Shown here piece after piece: positions 1 through 8,318 of a stretch of DNA of 64,000 bases. Within the stretch, counting starts at the first letter, position 1. Every line of letters starts with the position of its first letter. The notes below the pieces were generated by a model. The model was not told the DNA's origin. It ran no database searches and worked only from the letters and a program-made list of their open reading frames with translations. The DNA is from Aromatoleum toluclasticum ATCC 700605. GTDB lineage: Bacteria; Pseudomonadota; Gammaproteobacteria; Burkholderiales; Rhodocyclaceae. The translations under genes and the position numbers were made by a program. The stretch is taken from NCBI RefSeq assembly GCF_000378245.1, contig NZ_KB899505.1:89537-153536 (forward strand). Reading direction: 5' to 3'.

Positions 1-570
1 GACCGGCACGGAGCGCATCTTGTTACGCTTTCCGTGCACGGTGACCATGCGTTCGGCGAGATCGAGCGCGGGGCCGACATCGAGCGCCGCGAGCTCCGCA
101 AGACGCAGCCCGGACGAATACAGCAGTTCGAACATCGCGTGGTCGCGCAGCTCCAGGCCATCCCCGGCCTCGGCGTCGAGCAGTGCCTGCGCCTGGTCGG
201 GCGAAAGCGCCTTCGGCAAGGGCTGCGGCGATTTGGGCGGACGCACGCCTTCGGCGGGATTCACGTCCATCTCCCCGCGCTGGCGTATGAACCAGCGGAA
301 CAGCCCGCGCCAGGCCGACAACGCGCGCGCGATCGAACGTCCGCCCAGGCCTTCGCCGTGCATGCGCGCGACGAAGCGGCGGATATCGTGGGAGGACAGG
401 GACTGCGGAGCGCGCCCGTCGGCAAGCCGATGCAGACGCTCGAGATCGCGACGGTAGTTCTCCAGCGTCAGCGCGGCAGCGCGCCGCTGGGTCGCGAGAT
501 AGCCGAGATAGGCCGCCAGCCACTCTGGCGGCGGTTCCGCGACAACGGCCGGGGCGTCGCGGCCGGCCAT
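1..570 (-). CDS. xerC: Tyrosine recombinase XerC (partial, C-terminus beyond window)
   Basis: Site-specific tyrosine recombinase that with XerD resolves chromosome dimers at dif. The visible 190 residues begin MAGRDAPAVV and hold the N-terminal SAM-like core-binding domain (about residues 17-100) and the start of the catalytic domain. In the catalytic part, the segment LLYSSGLRLAEL carries the first catalytic Arg, and GKRNKMRSVPV carries the beta-hairpin Lys. The HxxR, His/Trp and Tyr nucleophile lie past position 1, so activity cannot be judged. The gene starts 2 bases after the DUF484 stop, and dapF, DUF484, xerC is the usual proteobacterial order, so it is almost certainly the last gene of that operon. 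It is open at the window edge, not a pseudogene. Confidence 0.93.
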   Translation of the reverse strand, partial: MAGRDAPAVVAEPPPEWLAAYLGYLATQRRAAALTLENYRRDLERLHRLADGRAPQSLSSHDIRRFVARMHGEGLGGRSIARALSAWRGLFRWFIRQRGEMDVNPAEGVRPPKSPQPLPKALSPDQAQALLDAEAGDGLELRDHAMFELLYSSGLRLAELAALDVGPALDLAERMVTVHGKRNKMRSVPV

Positions 571-572
571 GC

Positions 573-1223
573 TCAGCCCAACTGCCGGCTCAGCGCCGCA
601 GCGACGATGTCGCCGATGCGCGAGACGTAGAGGGTGCCCATCTCGGGGTAGAAGCGCTCGCTCTCCTGGCTGCCGAGGGCGAGCAGGCCGAAAGTCTGCG
701 CGTCGCGGCGCAGCGGGATCAGCGCGACCGAGCGCACGTGCGCCGAGGCGTCGCCGAACCATTCGAGCACTTCGAGGTTGAGCGGCGCACCGCAGTGGGG
801 ATGGCGCATGTCGCCGGCGAAGAAGCGCACCGCCTCGCTGACCGGCGCGAAATCCTCGCCGTCGCCCGTGAGCACCGAGTTCCAGATGCGCAGCACGACG
901 CTAGGCACCGCGAAATCGTCACGCAGGTTCTCGAACAGCGCGTGGCGCAGGCTTTCGTAGTCCTCCGCCTCAAGCAGCGCGAGCGTCAGGCGATGCACCT
1001 TCTCGCCGATCTCGTCGTTTTCCTCGCCAAAGCGGATGAGTTCGGAGAGCTTGCCTTCGAGCAGCCGGATCTTGTCGCGCAGCGCATGCAACTGGCGCTC
1101 GGCGAGCGAGATCGCCTGCCCGCCGTGCGGATGGGGCACGGTCAGCTGGGTAAAGAGATCGCCGTGCTCGGCGAGGAAATCCGGATGTTCCTTGAGATAT
1201 CGTGCGACGTCGGCTGCATTCAT
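573..1223 (-). CDS. DUF484 family protein
   Basis: A 216-residue protein of the DUF484 family, which has a GAF-like fold and is nearly always found between dapF and xerC; its function is unknown. The start MNAADVARYLKEHPDFLAEH is the family's typical N-terminus. A short coiled-coil region (about 45-75, ALRDKIRLLEGKL) precedes the GAF-like domain. I chose the ATG at 1223 and not the in-frame ATG at 1340, because the upstream stretch lacks family similarity and runs up to dapF. A GGGAG sequence lies upstream of this start. The gene probably shares a transcript with dapF and xerC. Confidence 0.9.
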   Translation of the reverse strand: MNAADVARYLKEHPDFLAEHGDLFTQLTVPHPHGGQAISLAERQLHALRDKIRLLEGKLSELIRFGEENDEIGEKVHRLTLALLEAEDYESLRHALFENLRDDFAVPSVVLRIWNSVLTGDGEDFAPVSEAVRFFAGDMRHPHCGAPLNLEVLEWFGDASAHVRSVALIPLRRDAQTFGLLALGSQESERFYPEMGTLYVSRIGDIVAAALSRQLG

Positions 1224-1314
1224 GGAAAGACCGCTCCCTGCGGACGGTTCGCGTCCGCGCGTGTTCATTGGCAACCGGGCCGGCGCGTGGATTGCACGGC
1301 GCCGCCCGGCCAGA

Positions 1315-2148
1315 TCATGCGAGTTCGATCTCGCCTGCAAATACCGTCACAGCCGGCCCGGTCATCAGCACCGGTTCGCCGACACCCGCCCACGCGATCT
1401 CCAGTTCGCCGCCGCGCGTCTCCACGCGCACCGGCGAGGCCAGCAGCTCGCGCCGAATGCCCGCGACCACCGCCGCGCACGCGCCCGTGCCGCAGGCGAG
1501 CGTCTCGCCGGCACCGCGCTCATATACGCGCAGGCGGATGCGCTGCTCATCCACCACCTGCATGAAGCCGGCATTGACGCGGGCGGGGAAGCGCGCGTGC
1601 TTCTCGATCAGCGGCCCCTGCACGGCCACCGGCGCGGCGTCGACGTCGGCAACGACCTGTACCGCGTGCGGGTTGCCCATCGACACGGCGGTGATCGCGA
1701 CCGGCACGCCGGCGACGTCGAGCGGCTGCACGACGGCGTCCGAATCCGAGACGAAGGGCACGCGCGCCGGCTCGAACACCGGCACGCCCATGTCGACCGT
1801 GACAAGCCCGCTGTCCTCGAGGCGCGGCGCGATCACGCCGGACTTCGTCTCGACGCGGATCTCGCGCTTCGCCGTGAGCCCCTGCTCATGCACGAAGCGC
1901 ACGAAGCAGCGCGCGCCGTTGCCGCACTGCTCGACCTCGCCGCCGTCGGCGTTGAAGATGCGATAGCGGAAGTCCACGCCCGCCTGCCCGGCCGGCTCGA
2001 CGACCAGCAGCTGGTCGCAGCCGACGCCGAAATGGCGGTCGGCGAGGAAGCGGACACGCTCGGGCGTGAGTTCGACGTGCTGGCGCACGGCGTCGATGAC
2101 GACGAAGTCGTTGCCGAGGCCGTGCATTTTGGCGAAGCGCAGGTGCAT
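1315..2148 (-). CDS. dapF: Diaminopimelate epimerase
   Basis: Converts LL- to meso-diaminopimelate in the lysine and peptidoglycan precursor pathway; PLP-independent, with two catalytic cysteines. Both cysteine motifs are visible: [11 protein letters not shown] near residue 73 and [11 protein letters not shown] near residue 215. The N-terminus [15 protein letters not shown] is canonical, which fixes the start at 2148 although the frame stays open to 2241. Length (277 residues) is normal. It is followed on the minus strand by DUF484 and xerC. Upstream lies an intergenic stretch holding a long perfect inverted repeat. Confidence 0.97.
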   Translation of the reverse strand: MHLRFAKMHGLGNDFVVIDAVRQHVELTPERVRFLADRHFGVGCDQLLVVEPAGQAGVDFRYRIFNADGGEVEQCGNGARCFVRFVHEQGLTAKREIRVETKSGVIAPRLEDSGLVTVDMGVPVFEPARVPFVSDSDAVVQPLDVAGVPVAITAVSMGNPHAVQVVADVDAAPVAVQGPLIEKHARFPARVNAGFMQVVDEQRIRLRVYERGAGETLACGTGACAAVVAGIRRELLASPVRVETRGGELEIAWAGVGEPVLMTGPAVTVFAGEIELA

Positions 2149-2276
2149 GGAAGGTGTTCCGCTCAGAAGGTTCGAATCGGCGCGAGCCGAACTTTGGGAT
2201 TCTCGCGCAGCATCCGGGGGGAGTCCAGCGACGCACGGCAATGCCTTGCCTCCTGCCCCAAAACACGCGCGATTGC

Positions 2277-2332
2277 GTGGGAGCGGCTTCAGCCGCGAAT
2301 GGGCGCCGATTCGCGGCTGAAGCCGCTCCCAC
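2277..2332. repeat. Perfect 24-bp inverted repeat (REP-like)
   Basis: Arms at 2277-2300 (begins GTGGGAGCGGCTTCAGCC) and 2309-2332 are exact reverse complements separated by 8 bases. The core GGGAGCGGCTTCAGCCGCGA is a type of extragenic palindrome common in GC-rich proteobacteria. A partial echo (CGCTCCCAC) follows near 2395-2404. There is no T-tract, so it is a repeat element more than a classical terminator, although its RNA would form a very stable hairpin between the acyltransferase gene and dapF. It is different in sequence from the other REP family in this window (12275, 42327, 50221, 59348). Confidence 0.8.
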
Positions 2333-2443
2333 AGGGCAAGACATCACGGGCGCGCCTGTTCATGACGATGACCATGATTGTTCGGTGGCCGACGCCGCTC
2401 CCACAGTGCAATTCCGCGTCGGTGCTGCGTCGCTTGCCCCTGC

Positions 2444-3331
2444 TCAGTACGGCCGCTTCTCCCCCGGCGGGCGCGTCTTGAAGCGCCGATGCACCCAGTA
2501 ATACTGCTCCGGCATCGTGCGCACGACCGACTCGATCCACTGGTTCATGCGCAGCGTGTCGGCCTCGACATCCTCGGTCGGGAAATCCGCCCAGGGCTCG
2601 CCCAGCCGCGTCACGTAGCCCTTGCCGCCCGGCAGCATCTCGGTCACGACCGGCACGACCGCCGCGCGCGCGAGGCGCGACAGGCGCGACAGGCCGGTGA
2701 TCGTCGCCGCCGGCACGCCGAAGAAGGGCACGAAGATCGAGTCCTCGCGCCCGTAATCCATGTCCGGCAAATAGTAGAACGGCCGCCCCGCCTTCATCGC
2801 CTTCACGGTGCCGCGCACGCCGTCCTGGCGCGACAGCAGCAGCTGGTCGCCGAAGCGGCTGCGGCCGTGGAACAGCCAGCGGTCGAACACCGGGTTGTTC
2901 TGGCGCGCATAGACGCTCACGCTGTTGAACTCCATCGCGAAGCGCGCGCCGCCGATGTCGAGGCCGAGGAAGTGCGGCGCCAGCAGCAGCACCGGACGCC
3001 CCGCGGCGATCAGGGCATCGACGTGCTCGCGCCCTTCGAGCCGGATCAAGCCCTTCAGGCGCTCCTCGCTCGCCCACCACAGCAGCCCGCGCTCGAGCAT
3101 GCTACGGCCCAGCGCGTGGAAGTGCGCCCGGGCGATACGCGCGCGCTCCGCCTCCGTCATCGCCGGAAAACACAGGCGCAGGTTCACGTTCACGATGTGG
3201 CGGCGCCGGCCCGCGAAGCGATAGAGCAGCTCGCCGACCGCGCCCCCGATGCGCGCCTGCACGCCCAGCGGCAGCCAGTGCAGCAGCCAGAACACCGCCA
3301 CGGCGATCGAGCTCGCCATGCGCGCCATCAT
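2444..3331 (-). CDS. Lipid A acyltransferase, LpxL/HtrB family (second of tandem pair)
   Basis: A membrane-bound acyltransferase of the lysophospholipid acyltransferase family (295 residues), expected to add a secondary acyl chain to lipid A at the inner face of the cytoplasmic membrane. It has an N-terminal membrane anchor (about residues 5-28) and the H-x4-D catalytic motif in APHFLGLDIGG. Downstream come the conserved blocks ARQNNPVFDRW, YYLPDMDYG and PEQYYWVHRRFKTRP. Its ATG overlaps the stop of the upstream acyltransferase by 4 bases (ATGA), so translation is coupled. The open frame continues far upstream, but that part is out-of-frame reading of the neighbouring gene. Which acyl position it modifies cannot be told from sequence. 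Confidence 0.92.
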   Translation of the reverse strand: MMARMASSIAVAVFWLLHWLPLGVQARIGGAVGELLYRFAGRRRHIVNVNLRLCFPAMTEAERARIARAHFHALGRSMLERGLLWWASEERLKGLIRLEGREHVDALIAAGRPVLLLAPHFLGLDIGGARFAMEFNSVSVYARQNNPVFDRWLFHGRSRFGDQLLLSRQDGVRGTVKAMKAGRPFYYLPDMDYGREDSIFVPFFGVPAATITGLSRLSRLARAAVVPVVTEMLPGGKGYVTRLGEPWADFPTEDVEADTLRMNQWIESVVRTMPEQYYWVHRRFKTRPPGEKRPY

Positions 3332-4188
3332 CGTTCGCCCTCCGGCGCCGGCACGCCCGACGGGCGCTTGTAGCGGTTGTAGCCCCACAGGTACTGCGCC
3401 GGACCCGCCAGGATCAGGCGCTCGATCTCGCGGTTGATCACGACGCAGCGCTCCTCCAGCGAACCGGCGATCGGCTCGACCGGCTCGGAAATGCGCACCA
3501 CGTAGCCCTCGCCGCGCGGCAGGCGCTCGGTCCAGATCATCAGCACCTTCACGCCCTTGACCTCGGACAGGCGCGCCGCGAGCGTCATCGTCCACGCCTG
3601 CTTGCCGAAGAAGGGCGCCCACACGCCCTCGCCCTGTCCCGGCGCCTGGTCGGGCAGCATGCCGACCATCTCGCCGCTCCTGAGCGCCTTCACGAGACGG
3701 CGCACGCCCGACACATCGGCCGGCGCAACGCGGATCTCGCCGCGTGCGCGCCCCGCCTCCATCAGCGGCCCCAGCGCGCCCTTGCGCGGCGGGCGGAACA
3801 GCACGGTGATCGGTCCGTGCGTCGAACAGTACTGCGCGCACATCTCGAAGCAGCCGAGATGCGGCGTCAGGAACAGGACGCTGGCGCCCTCGGCGCGCGC
3901 GCGCTCGATCAGCTCGCGCCCTTCGACGCGCACGACGCGCGACAGCACCTCGTCCTGCGGGCGCAGCCACACGTAAGGCAGCTCCAGCGCCTGCCGGCCG
4001 GCCTCGGCGATGGCAGCCTGCAGCAGCGCCGGATCGGTACGGCCGACCGCGTTCGCGAGATTGGCCTCGAGCCTGCGCGCGTAGGACGGCGAGAAGCGCC
4101 ACGTCAGCCAGCCGGCCCAGCCGCCGAGGCGGTGCAGCCAGGCGAGCGGCAGTCGCGCGAGAATCCGGAAGAGTAGATTGACGATCAC
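3328..4188 (-). CDS. Lipid A acyltransferase, LpxL/HtrB family (first of tandem pair)
   Basis: A paralogue of the gene just downstream and member of the same lipid A secondary acyltransferase family (286 residues). The catalytic motif is H-x4-E (TPHLGCFEM) in place of H-x4-D, a normal variant. Further blocks are FRPPRKGALGPLMEAGR, LPDQAPGQGEGVWAPFFG and the C-terminal QYLWGYNRYKRP. I chose the GTG at 4188 (V-I-V-N-L-L-F-R), which leads straight into the membrane anchor; a GTG at 4224 would add 12 non-homologous residues. Neither start has a clear Shine-Dalgarno sequence. It is divergent from metK, and the AT-rich box at 4249-4258 is palindromic enough to serve both directions. Confidence 0.9.
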   Translation of the reverse strand: MIVNLLFRILARLPLAWLHRLGGWAGWLTWRFSPSYARRLEANLANAVGRTDPALLQAAIAEAGRQALELPYVWLRPQDEVLSRVVRVEGRELIERARAEGASVLFLTPHLGCFEMCAQYCSTHGPITVLFRPPRKGALGPLMEAGRARGEIRVAPADVSGVRRLVKALRSGEMVGMLPDQAPGQGEGVWAPFFGKQAWTMTLAARLSEVKGVKVLMIWTERLPRGEGYVVRISEPVEPIAGSLEERCVVINREIERLILAGPAQYLWGYNRYKRPSGVPAPEGER

Positions 4189-4226
4189 GGGCGAAGGGCC
4201 GGATCGCGGGCAGGAAGTCCGCACGA

Positions 4227-4254
4227 TTGACCGGCCGGGTCCAAAGACTATAAT
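4227..4254 (+). promoter_or_regulatory. Sigma70 promoter of metK
   Basis: TTGACC at 4227-4232 and a perfect TATAAT at 4249-4254, spaced 16 bases. This is the strongest promoter-like match I noticed in the window and predicts a transcript starting near 4261, about 160 bases ahead of metK. Confidence 0.8.
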
Positions 4255-4260
4255 TATCGC

Positions 4261-4409
4261 CTAGCCGCCGAGTTAATACGACAACTTGCAGGGCGGCGCC
4301 CGAACGTACCTGAGCGGTCGAGGCAAACAAATACTGCTAAAGCGTCGCCTGCTCGACGAAATCCCCCGAGCCGGCCACGACGCCGGAACACTCTGGGGAT
4401 TTTTGTTTT
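4261..4409 (+). promoter_or_regulatory. Structured metK leader with terminator (candidate cis-regulatory RNA)
   Basis: The predicted metK 5' leader folds into three elements. First, a hairpin with GCCGCC (4264-4269) paired to GGCGGC (4292-4297), extended inside by GAGTT/AACTT. Second, GTCGAG (4317-4322) paired to CTCGAC (4352-4357). Third, a terminator with arms 4360-4370 and 4391-4401, an inner CCGG/CCGG pair, and the run TTTTTGTTTT at 4400-4409. The metK Shine-Dalgarno AGGAG (4411-4415) begins directly after the T-run. GCTCG at 4351-4355 can instead pair with CGAGC at 4367-4371, which would break both the second stem and the terminator base, as an antiterminator would. A terminator inside a 5' leader implies attenuation. 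It does not look like the SAM-I or SAH riboswitch consensus. Confidence 0.6.
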
Positions 4410-4421
4410 CAGGAGCAGTGC

Positions 4422-5588
4422 ATGAGCAGGGAATTCCTCTTCACCTCGGAATCGGTTTCCGAAGGCCATCCCGACAAGGTCGCCGACCAGGTTTCCGACG
4501 GCGTCCTCGACGCGATCCTCGCCGAAGACCCGAAGGCGCGCGTCGCCTGCGAGACGCTGGTGTCGACCGGCCTCGTCGTGATCTCGGGCGAGATCACGAC
4601 CACCGCCCACCCGAACTACCGCGAGATCGCGCAGGAAGTCATCCGCCGCATCGGCTACGACAACTCCGACATCGGCTTCGACTACAAGAGCTGCGCGGTG
4701 CTGGCCGCGATCAACCGCCAGTCCGCGGATATCGCGCAGGGCGTCAATGAAGGCGAAGGCCTGGACCTCGACCAGGGCGCCGGCGACCAGGGCCTGATGT
4801 TCGGCTACGCGTGCAGCGAGACCCCGTCGCTGATGCCGCTGCCCATTTATTATGCGCACCGCATCATGCAGCGCCAGGCCGAACTGCGCAAGGACGGTCG
4901 CCTGCCCTGGCTGCGCCCGGACGCGAAGAGCCAGCTCACCGTGAAGTACGTCGACGGCAAGCCGGTCGCGATCGACACCGTGGTCGTGTCGACGCAGCAC
5001 AGCCCGGAAGTCTCGCACGCGCAGATCGCCGAGGCCGTCATCGAGGAGATCATCAAGCCGGTGCTGCCAAAGGAACTGATGAAGGGCGAGGTGCGCTACC
5101 TGATCAACCCGACCGGCCGCTTCGTCATCGGCGGCCCGCACGGCGACTGCGGCCTGACCGGCCGCAAGATCATCGTCGACACCTACGGCGGCGCGGCCCA
5201 CCACGGCGGCGGCGCCTTCTCGGGCAAGGATCCGTCGAAGGTCGACCGCTCGGCCGCCTATGCCGGCCGCTGGGTCGCCAAGAACATCGTCGCGGCCGGC
5301 CTCGCCGAGCGCTGCGAAGTGCAGGTCGCCTACGCGATCGGCGTCGCCAAGCCGGTGTCGATGATGGTCGAAACCTTCGGCACCGGCAAGATCGCCGACG
5401 AGAAGATCGCCGAGCTGGTGCAGCGTCACTTCGACCTGCGCCCGAAGGCGATCATCCAGGGCCTCGACCTGCTGCGCCCGATTTATGGCAAGACGGCCGC
5501 CTACGGCCACTTCGGCCGCGACGAGCCGGAATTCACCTGGGAAAACACCGACAAGGCCGCCGCGCTGCGCGCCGACGCCGGGCTGTAA
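4422..5588 (+). CDS. metK: S-adenosylmethionine synthetase
   Basis: Makes S-adenosylmethionine from methionine and ATP in the cytosol. Length (388 residues) is standard. The N-terminal [11 protein letters not shown] carries the ATP-binding His, [12 protein letters not shown] (about 117-128) is the first PROSITE signature, and [16 protein letters not shown] (about 262-277) is the phosphate-binding loop. The ATG at 4422 has AGGAG six bases upstream. It is preceded by its own promoter and a leader with a terminator. Together with ahcY and metF at 12.5-14.9 kb it forms most of the activated-methyl cycle in this window. A GC-rich hairpin follows the stop. Confidence 0.98.
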   Translation: MSREFLFTSESVSEGHPDKVADQVSDGVLDAILAEDPKARVACETLVSTGLVVISGEITTTAHPNYREIAQEVIRRIGYDNSDIGFDYKSCAVLAAINRQSADIAQGVNEGEGLDLDQGAGDQGLMFGYACSETPSLMPLPIYYAHRIMQRQAELRKDGRLPWLRPDAKSQLTVKYVDGKPVAIDTVVVSTQHSPEVSHAQIAEAVIEEIIKPVLPKELMKGEVRYLINPTGRFVIGGPHGDCGLTGRKIIVDTYGGAAHHGGGAFSGKDPSKVDRSAAYAGRWVAKNIVAAGLAERCEVQVAYAIGVAKPVSMMVETFGTGKIADEKIAELVQRHFDLRPKAIIQGLDLLRPIYGKTAAYGHFGRDEPEFTWENTDKAAALRADAGL

Positions 5589-5596
5589 GCCCGCAG

Positions 5597-5624
5597 GCCG
5601 GGACGGCCACCAGGCCATCCCGGC
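5597..5624 (+). terminator. Hairpin after metK
   Basis: Arms GCCGGGA (5597-5603) and TCCCGGC (5618-5624) with inner GGCC/GGCC pairing, 9 bases after the metK stop. There is no T-run, so it may be a weak or factor-assisted terminator, or a 3'-end stabilising stem. The rest of 5625-5850 shows no gene I can support. Confidence 0.45.
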
Positions 5625-5850
5625 GTTCCACCGCGGCCGAGTGACACACTCCTCACCCGACCCACGATGCCAGGACACGGCGCAGCGGTTCGGTTTATCC
5701 TCGCATTTGCCCGGCATTCCCGCGACGGCGACAAGGCCGGCCGCGAACCACCCGACGAGAGAAGCTCGCGTCACGGCCCCACAGACGGCAACAAGCCGCG
5801 CCCGGACGTTCGATCAAGACACCGGACAGACGAAGTCTTTGGAGCGTTCG

Positions 5851-7473
5851 TTGCCACCACAACCCTTTCTCGGGTCATTGCGCCTGCGTATCGTCCGCAC
5901 GGCACCCGAGCCGCTCTGCCGCCTCCTGATGGCCGCGAGCGGCCTCCTCGCGCTGGAACTCGATCCGCCGGACTTCACGATCGCACCGTCCGCGATCGCC
6001 CCCCTGCTCCTCGGCTATCTGCTCTTCGCCGCATGGCTGCTCGCGCGGGAGCTCCGGGGACTGCGGGCACTCGCGCATGCCGCATGGGCGGACCTCGCAT
6101 GGTGCCTCGCACTTACCGCGGTAAGCGGCGGCACCAGCAGCGTGCTGTTCTTCTTCCTGCTGTTGCCGATCATGTCCCACGCCTTCCGGGACGGCTATTC
6201 GGCCGGCTGGACGATGACGTGGGTGACGACCGCCGGCTTTCTCGCGGTGGGGCTGCCGACCTCGCCGGGAGGCATCCTGTTCGAGGTCAACCGCGCCATG
6301 ATCCGGCCCCTCACGCTGCTGATCCTGGGCTACATGATCGCGCGCGAGGGCGGCGTGCAGATCGGCGCGCGCAAGCGGCTGTCGCTGCTCGCCCGCATCG
6401 ACACCGTGGCGAACCCCCGTTTCGGCGTCGACCGTACCCTGCTCAACGCCGCCGAACAGCTGCGGACAGCCTACGGCGTGCGCGAATGCCTGATCGTACT
6501 GCAGCACACGGACTCCGGCGGATGCATCCTCGCCCGTGCCACCGCGGACCACCCCGCAACGGAAACGCTACCGCCCCTTGTGGCCGCCCCGCTCCTGACG
6601 CTGCCGCAGGAAGCACTCATCGTGTATTCGCCTCGGGGCCAGCACTGCCTCGGCGCTTCCACCGAAGCAGTGCTCCCGCACTGTCAGGGGCTCGGCGATC
6701 TCCTCGAAACACAGGCATTCGCATCGGTACCGATGAGCCATGGCGGTCGATCCGAAGGCCGGATATTCCTCGTGGGCGACGTGCTCCCACCCTTCGACGA
6801 CGCGGAGCTGAAATTCCTCGCCGAGGCCGGCATGCACCTGGCTCACATCGTCGAAAAAGTCGCCCTCCTCGACCGCCTGGCCTCGCTCGCCGCCGAGCGC
6901 GAACGGCGACGCATGGCGCACGATCTCCACGACCGCGCGATCCAGCCCTACCTCGGCCTGCAGCTGGGCCTCGAGGCCGCCCTGCGGCGGCCGGAATGCC
7001 CGCCGGCCCTCGTCGATGAACTGCGCGGATTGCAGCGGCTCGCCCACCAGAGCGCCGGCGAACTGCGCACCATGCTCGACGGCCGACGCGTGGAATCGCC
7101 GGACGAGGACCTCCTGCGCGACTCGATCGCCCGGCTCACGCAGGAGTACCGCGACCGCTTCAGCATCGAGCTTGCCTGCGACTGCCCGTCGGGATTCAAG
7201 GTCAACGACCGGCTTGCCGTCGACCTCGTCGGCCTGATCAGCGAAGGCCTGAGCAACGTCCGTCGCCACACCGCCTCGCGCTGGGCAAGGCTTTCCCTGC
7301 AGGACGATGGCGGGACGTTGCGCCTCGCCCTGACCAACGAACGCCCCCCGTGGGGCGGCACCGATTTCGTGCCGAAATCGATCCGGAACCGCGCACGCGA
7401 GCTCGGCGGCGACGCCCGGGTGGACCAGGGCACGGCCACCGAGACCACCGTTCGCGTCCATATTCCCTTGTGA
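5851..7473 (+). CDS. Sensor histidine kinase (NarL-type partner, HisKA_3)
   Basis: A membrane sensor kinase of the NarX/DegS-like class (540 residues). The N-terminal 150 residues hold five or six hydrophobic segments, for example LLLGYLLFAAWLLA and VLFFFLLLPIMSHAF. A GAF-like region follows (about 185-330), then the dimerisation segment ERERRRMAHDLHDRAIQ with the likely phospho-acceptor His360. The HATPase N-box is seen in LISEGLSNVRRH. I chose the TTG at 5851 because GGAG lies 6 bases upstream; the only in-frame ATG upstream (5485) is inside metK, and the next ATG downstream falls within the first membrane segment. Its stop is 7 bases before the response regulator. The signal sensed is unknown. 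Confidence 0.82.
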   Translation: MPPQPFLGSLRLRIVRTAPEPLCRLLMAASGLLALELDPPDFTIAPSAIAPLLLGYLLFAAWLLARELRGLRALAHAAWADLAWCLALTAVSGGTSSVLFFFLLLPIMSHAFRDGYSAGWTMTWVTTAGFLAVGLPTSPGGILFEVNRAMIRPLTLLILGYMIAREGGVQIGARKRLSLLARIDTVANPRFGVDRTLLNAAEQLRTAYGVRECLIVLQHTDSGGCILARATADHPATETLPPLVAAPLLTLPQEALIVYSPRGQHCLGASTEAVLPHCQGLGDLLETQAFASVPMSHGGRSEGRIFLVGDVLPPFDDAELKFLAEAGMHLAHIVEKVALLDRLASLAAERERRRMAHDLHDRAIQPYLGLQLGLEAALRRPECPPALVDELRGLQRLAHQSAGELRTMLDGRRVESPDEDLLRDSIARLTQEYRDRFSIELACDCPSGFKVNDRLAVDLVGLISEGLSNVRRHTASRWARLSLQDDGGTLRLALTNERPPWGGTDFVPKSIRNRARELGGDARVDQGTATETTVRVHIPL

Positions 7474-7480
7474 GACTTCC

Positions 7481-8125
7481 GTGACGATCCGGGTAGCCAT
7501 TATCGACGATCACCCCAGCATCACCTGGGGATTCGAGCGCCTCATCGCAACCGAAATGCCGCGCATGTCGCCCGTCGGCACCGCGCACGACCTCGCGGGC
7601 GCGCGCCGGCTGTTGCGCGATGCGCGCCCGGACGTGGCGCTCCTCGACCTCGATCTCGACGGCGAGAGCGGCATCGAACTGATTGCGGAGTTCGCGGATG
7701 ATGCGATCCGGTTCCTTGTACTGACCGGGATGCGGAACGAAAGCGCCCGCCAGAACGCGATACGTGCCGGCGCTCGCGGAGTGCTCGGCAAGAGCGAGCA
7801 ACCGGCGATGATCATCCGCGCCATCGGCCGCGTGCATGCCGGCGAACTGTGGCTCGACCGCGCCCGCACCGGCGAACTCGTGGACAGCCTGCGCCGCCAG
7901 GCTCGCTCGGCTGCCGACCCGTTCGCGACACTCACGCCGCGCGAAAAGCAGATCGTCGCCGTCGCGCTGGAACACAACGGCGCACCCAATAAGCGCATCG
8001 CCGAGCATCTGGGCATCGGCGAAAACACGCTGCGCAACGCCTTGTCGACGATCTATTCGAAGGCCGGCGTGTCGAACCGGCTGCAACTCTACGCACTCGC
8101 CCTGAAACATCCTCCCAAGGGTTGA
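7481..8125 (+). CDS. Response regulator, REC plus C-terminal HTH (NarL/LuxR-like)
   Basis: Partner of the adjacent kinase (214 residues, GTG start 7 bases after the kinase stop). The receiver domain (1-120) shows the acidic pair in IIDDH, the phospho-acceptor Asp56 in DVALLDLDLDG, and the conserved Lys in GVLGKSEQP. The C-terminal helix-turn-helix lies at about 148-205 (LTPREKQIVAVALEHNGAPNKRIAEHL is the recognisable region). A damaged relative of this C-terminal region lies on the opposite strand at 9738-10080, on the far side of the secreted-protein gene. Target genes are unknown; the adjacent PxKF gene is one possibility by position only. Confidence 0.88.
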   Translation: MTIRVAIIDDHPSITWGFERLIATEMPRMSPVGTAHDLAGARRLLRDARPDVALLDLDLDGESGIELIAEFADDAIRFLVLTGMRNESARQNAIRAGARGVLGKSEQPAMIIRAIGRVHAGELWLDRARTGELVDSLRRQARSAADPFATLTPREKQIVAVALEHNGAPNKRIAEHLGIGENTLRNALSTIYSKAGVSNRLQLYALALKHPPKG

Positions 8126-8154
8126 TTTCCGTGCCTTGCGTCACGACGAACAGA

Positions 8155-8175
8155 CATGACATTACGAACGTCATG
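8155..8175. repeat. Small inverted repeat downstream of response regulator
   Basis: CATGAC (8155-8160) and GTCATG (8170-8175), 9 bases apart. The inner TTACGAACGTCATG resembles TTACGGATGTCATG read on the minus strand near 9742-9755, just past the regulator remnant. This hints that the duplicated segment included some downstream sequence. Function unknown. Confidence 0.3.
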
Positions 8176-8262
8176 CTGACACACACCCATCAGGGAGGAA
8201 ATAAACACGGCAATCAACGCCATCTCGTGTACAAGACGGCGCGGGCGCGCCATGAACCCCCC

Positions 8263-8286
8263 AAAAAAACCGGGGCAATGCCCCGG
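8263..8286 (-). terminator. Rho-independent terminator of the PxKF gene
   Basis: Arms CCGGGGC (8270-8276) and GCCCCGG (8280-8286) with a 3-base loop. Read on the minus strand the stem is followed by seven T (8263-8269). It lies 33 bases past the stop of the minus-strand gene at 8319. Confidence 0.8.
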
Positions 8287-8318
8287 CTTCTTATCCGTTC
8301 CGGGACGCGGCGTTTTTT

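Noticed and set aside
2444..4330. Single 628-codon minus-strand frame that looks like one large protein
   Set aside because: Only the last 295 codons match an acyltransferase; the rest is out-of-frame reading of the second acyltransferase, which has its own stop overlapping the first gene's ATG.
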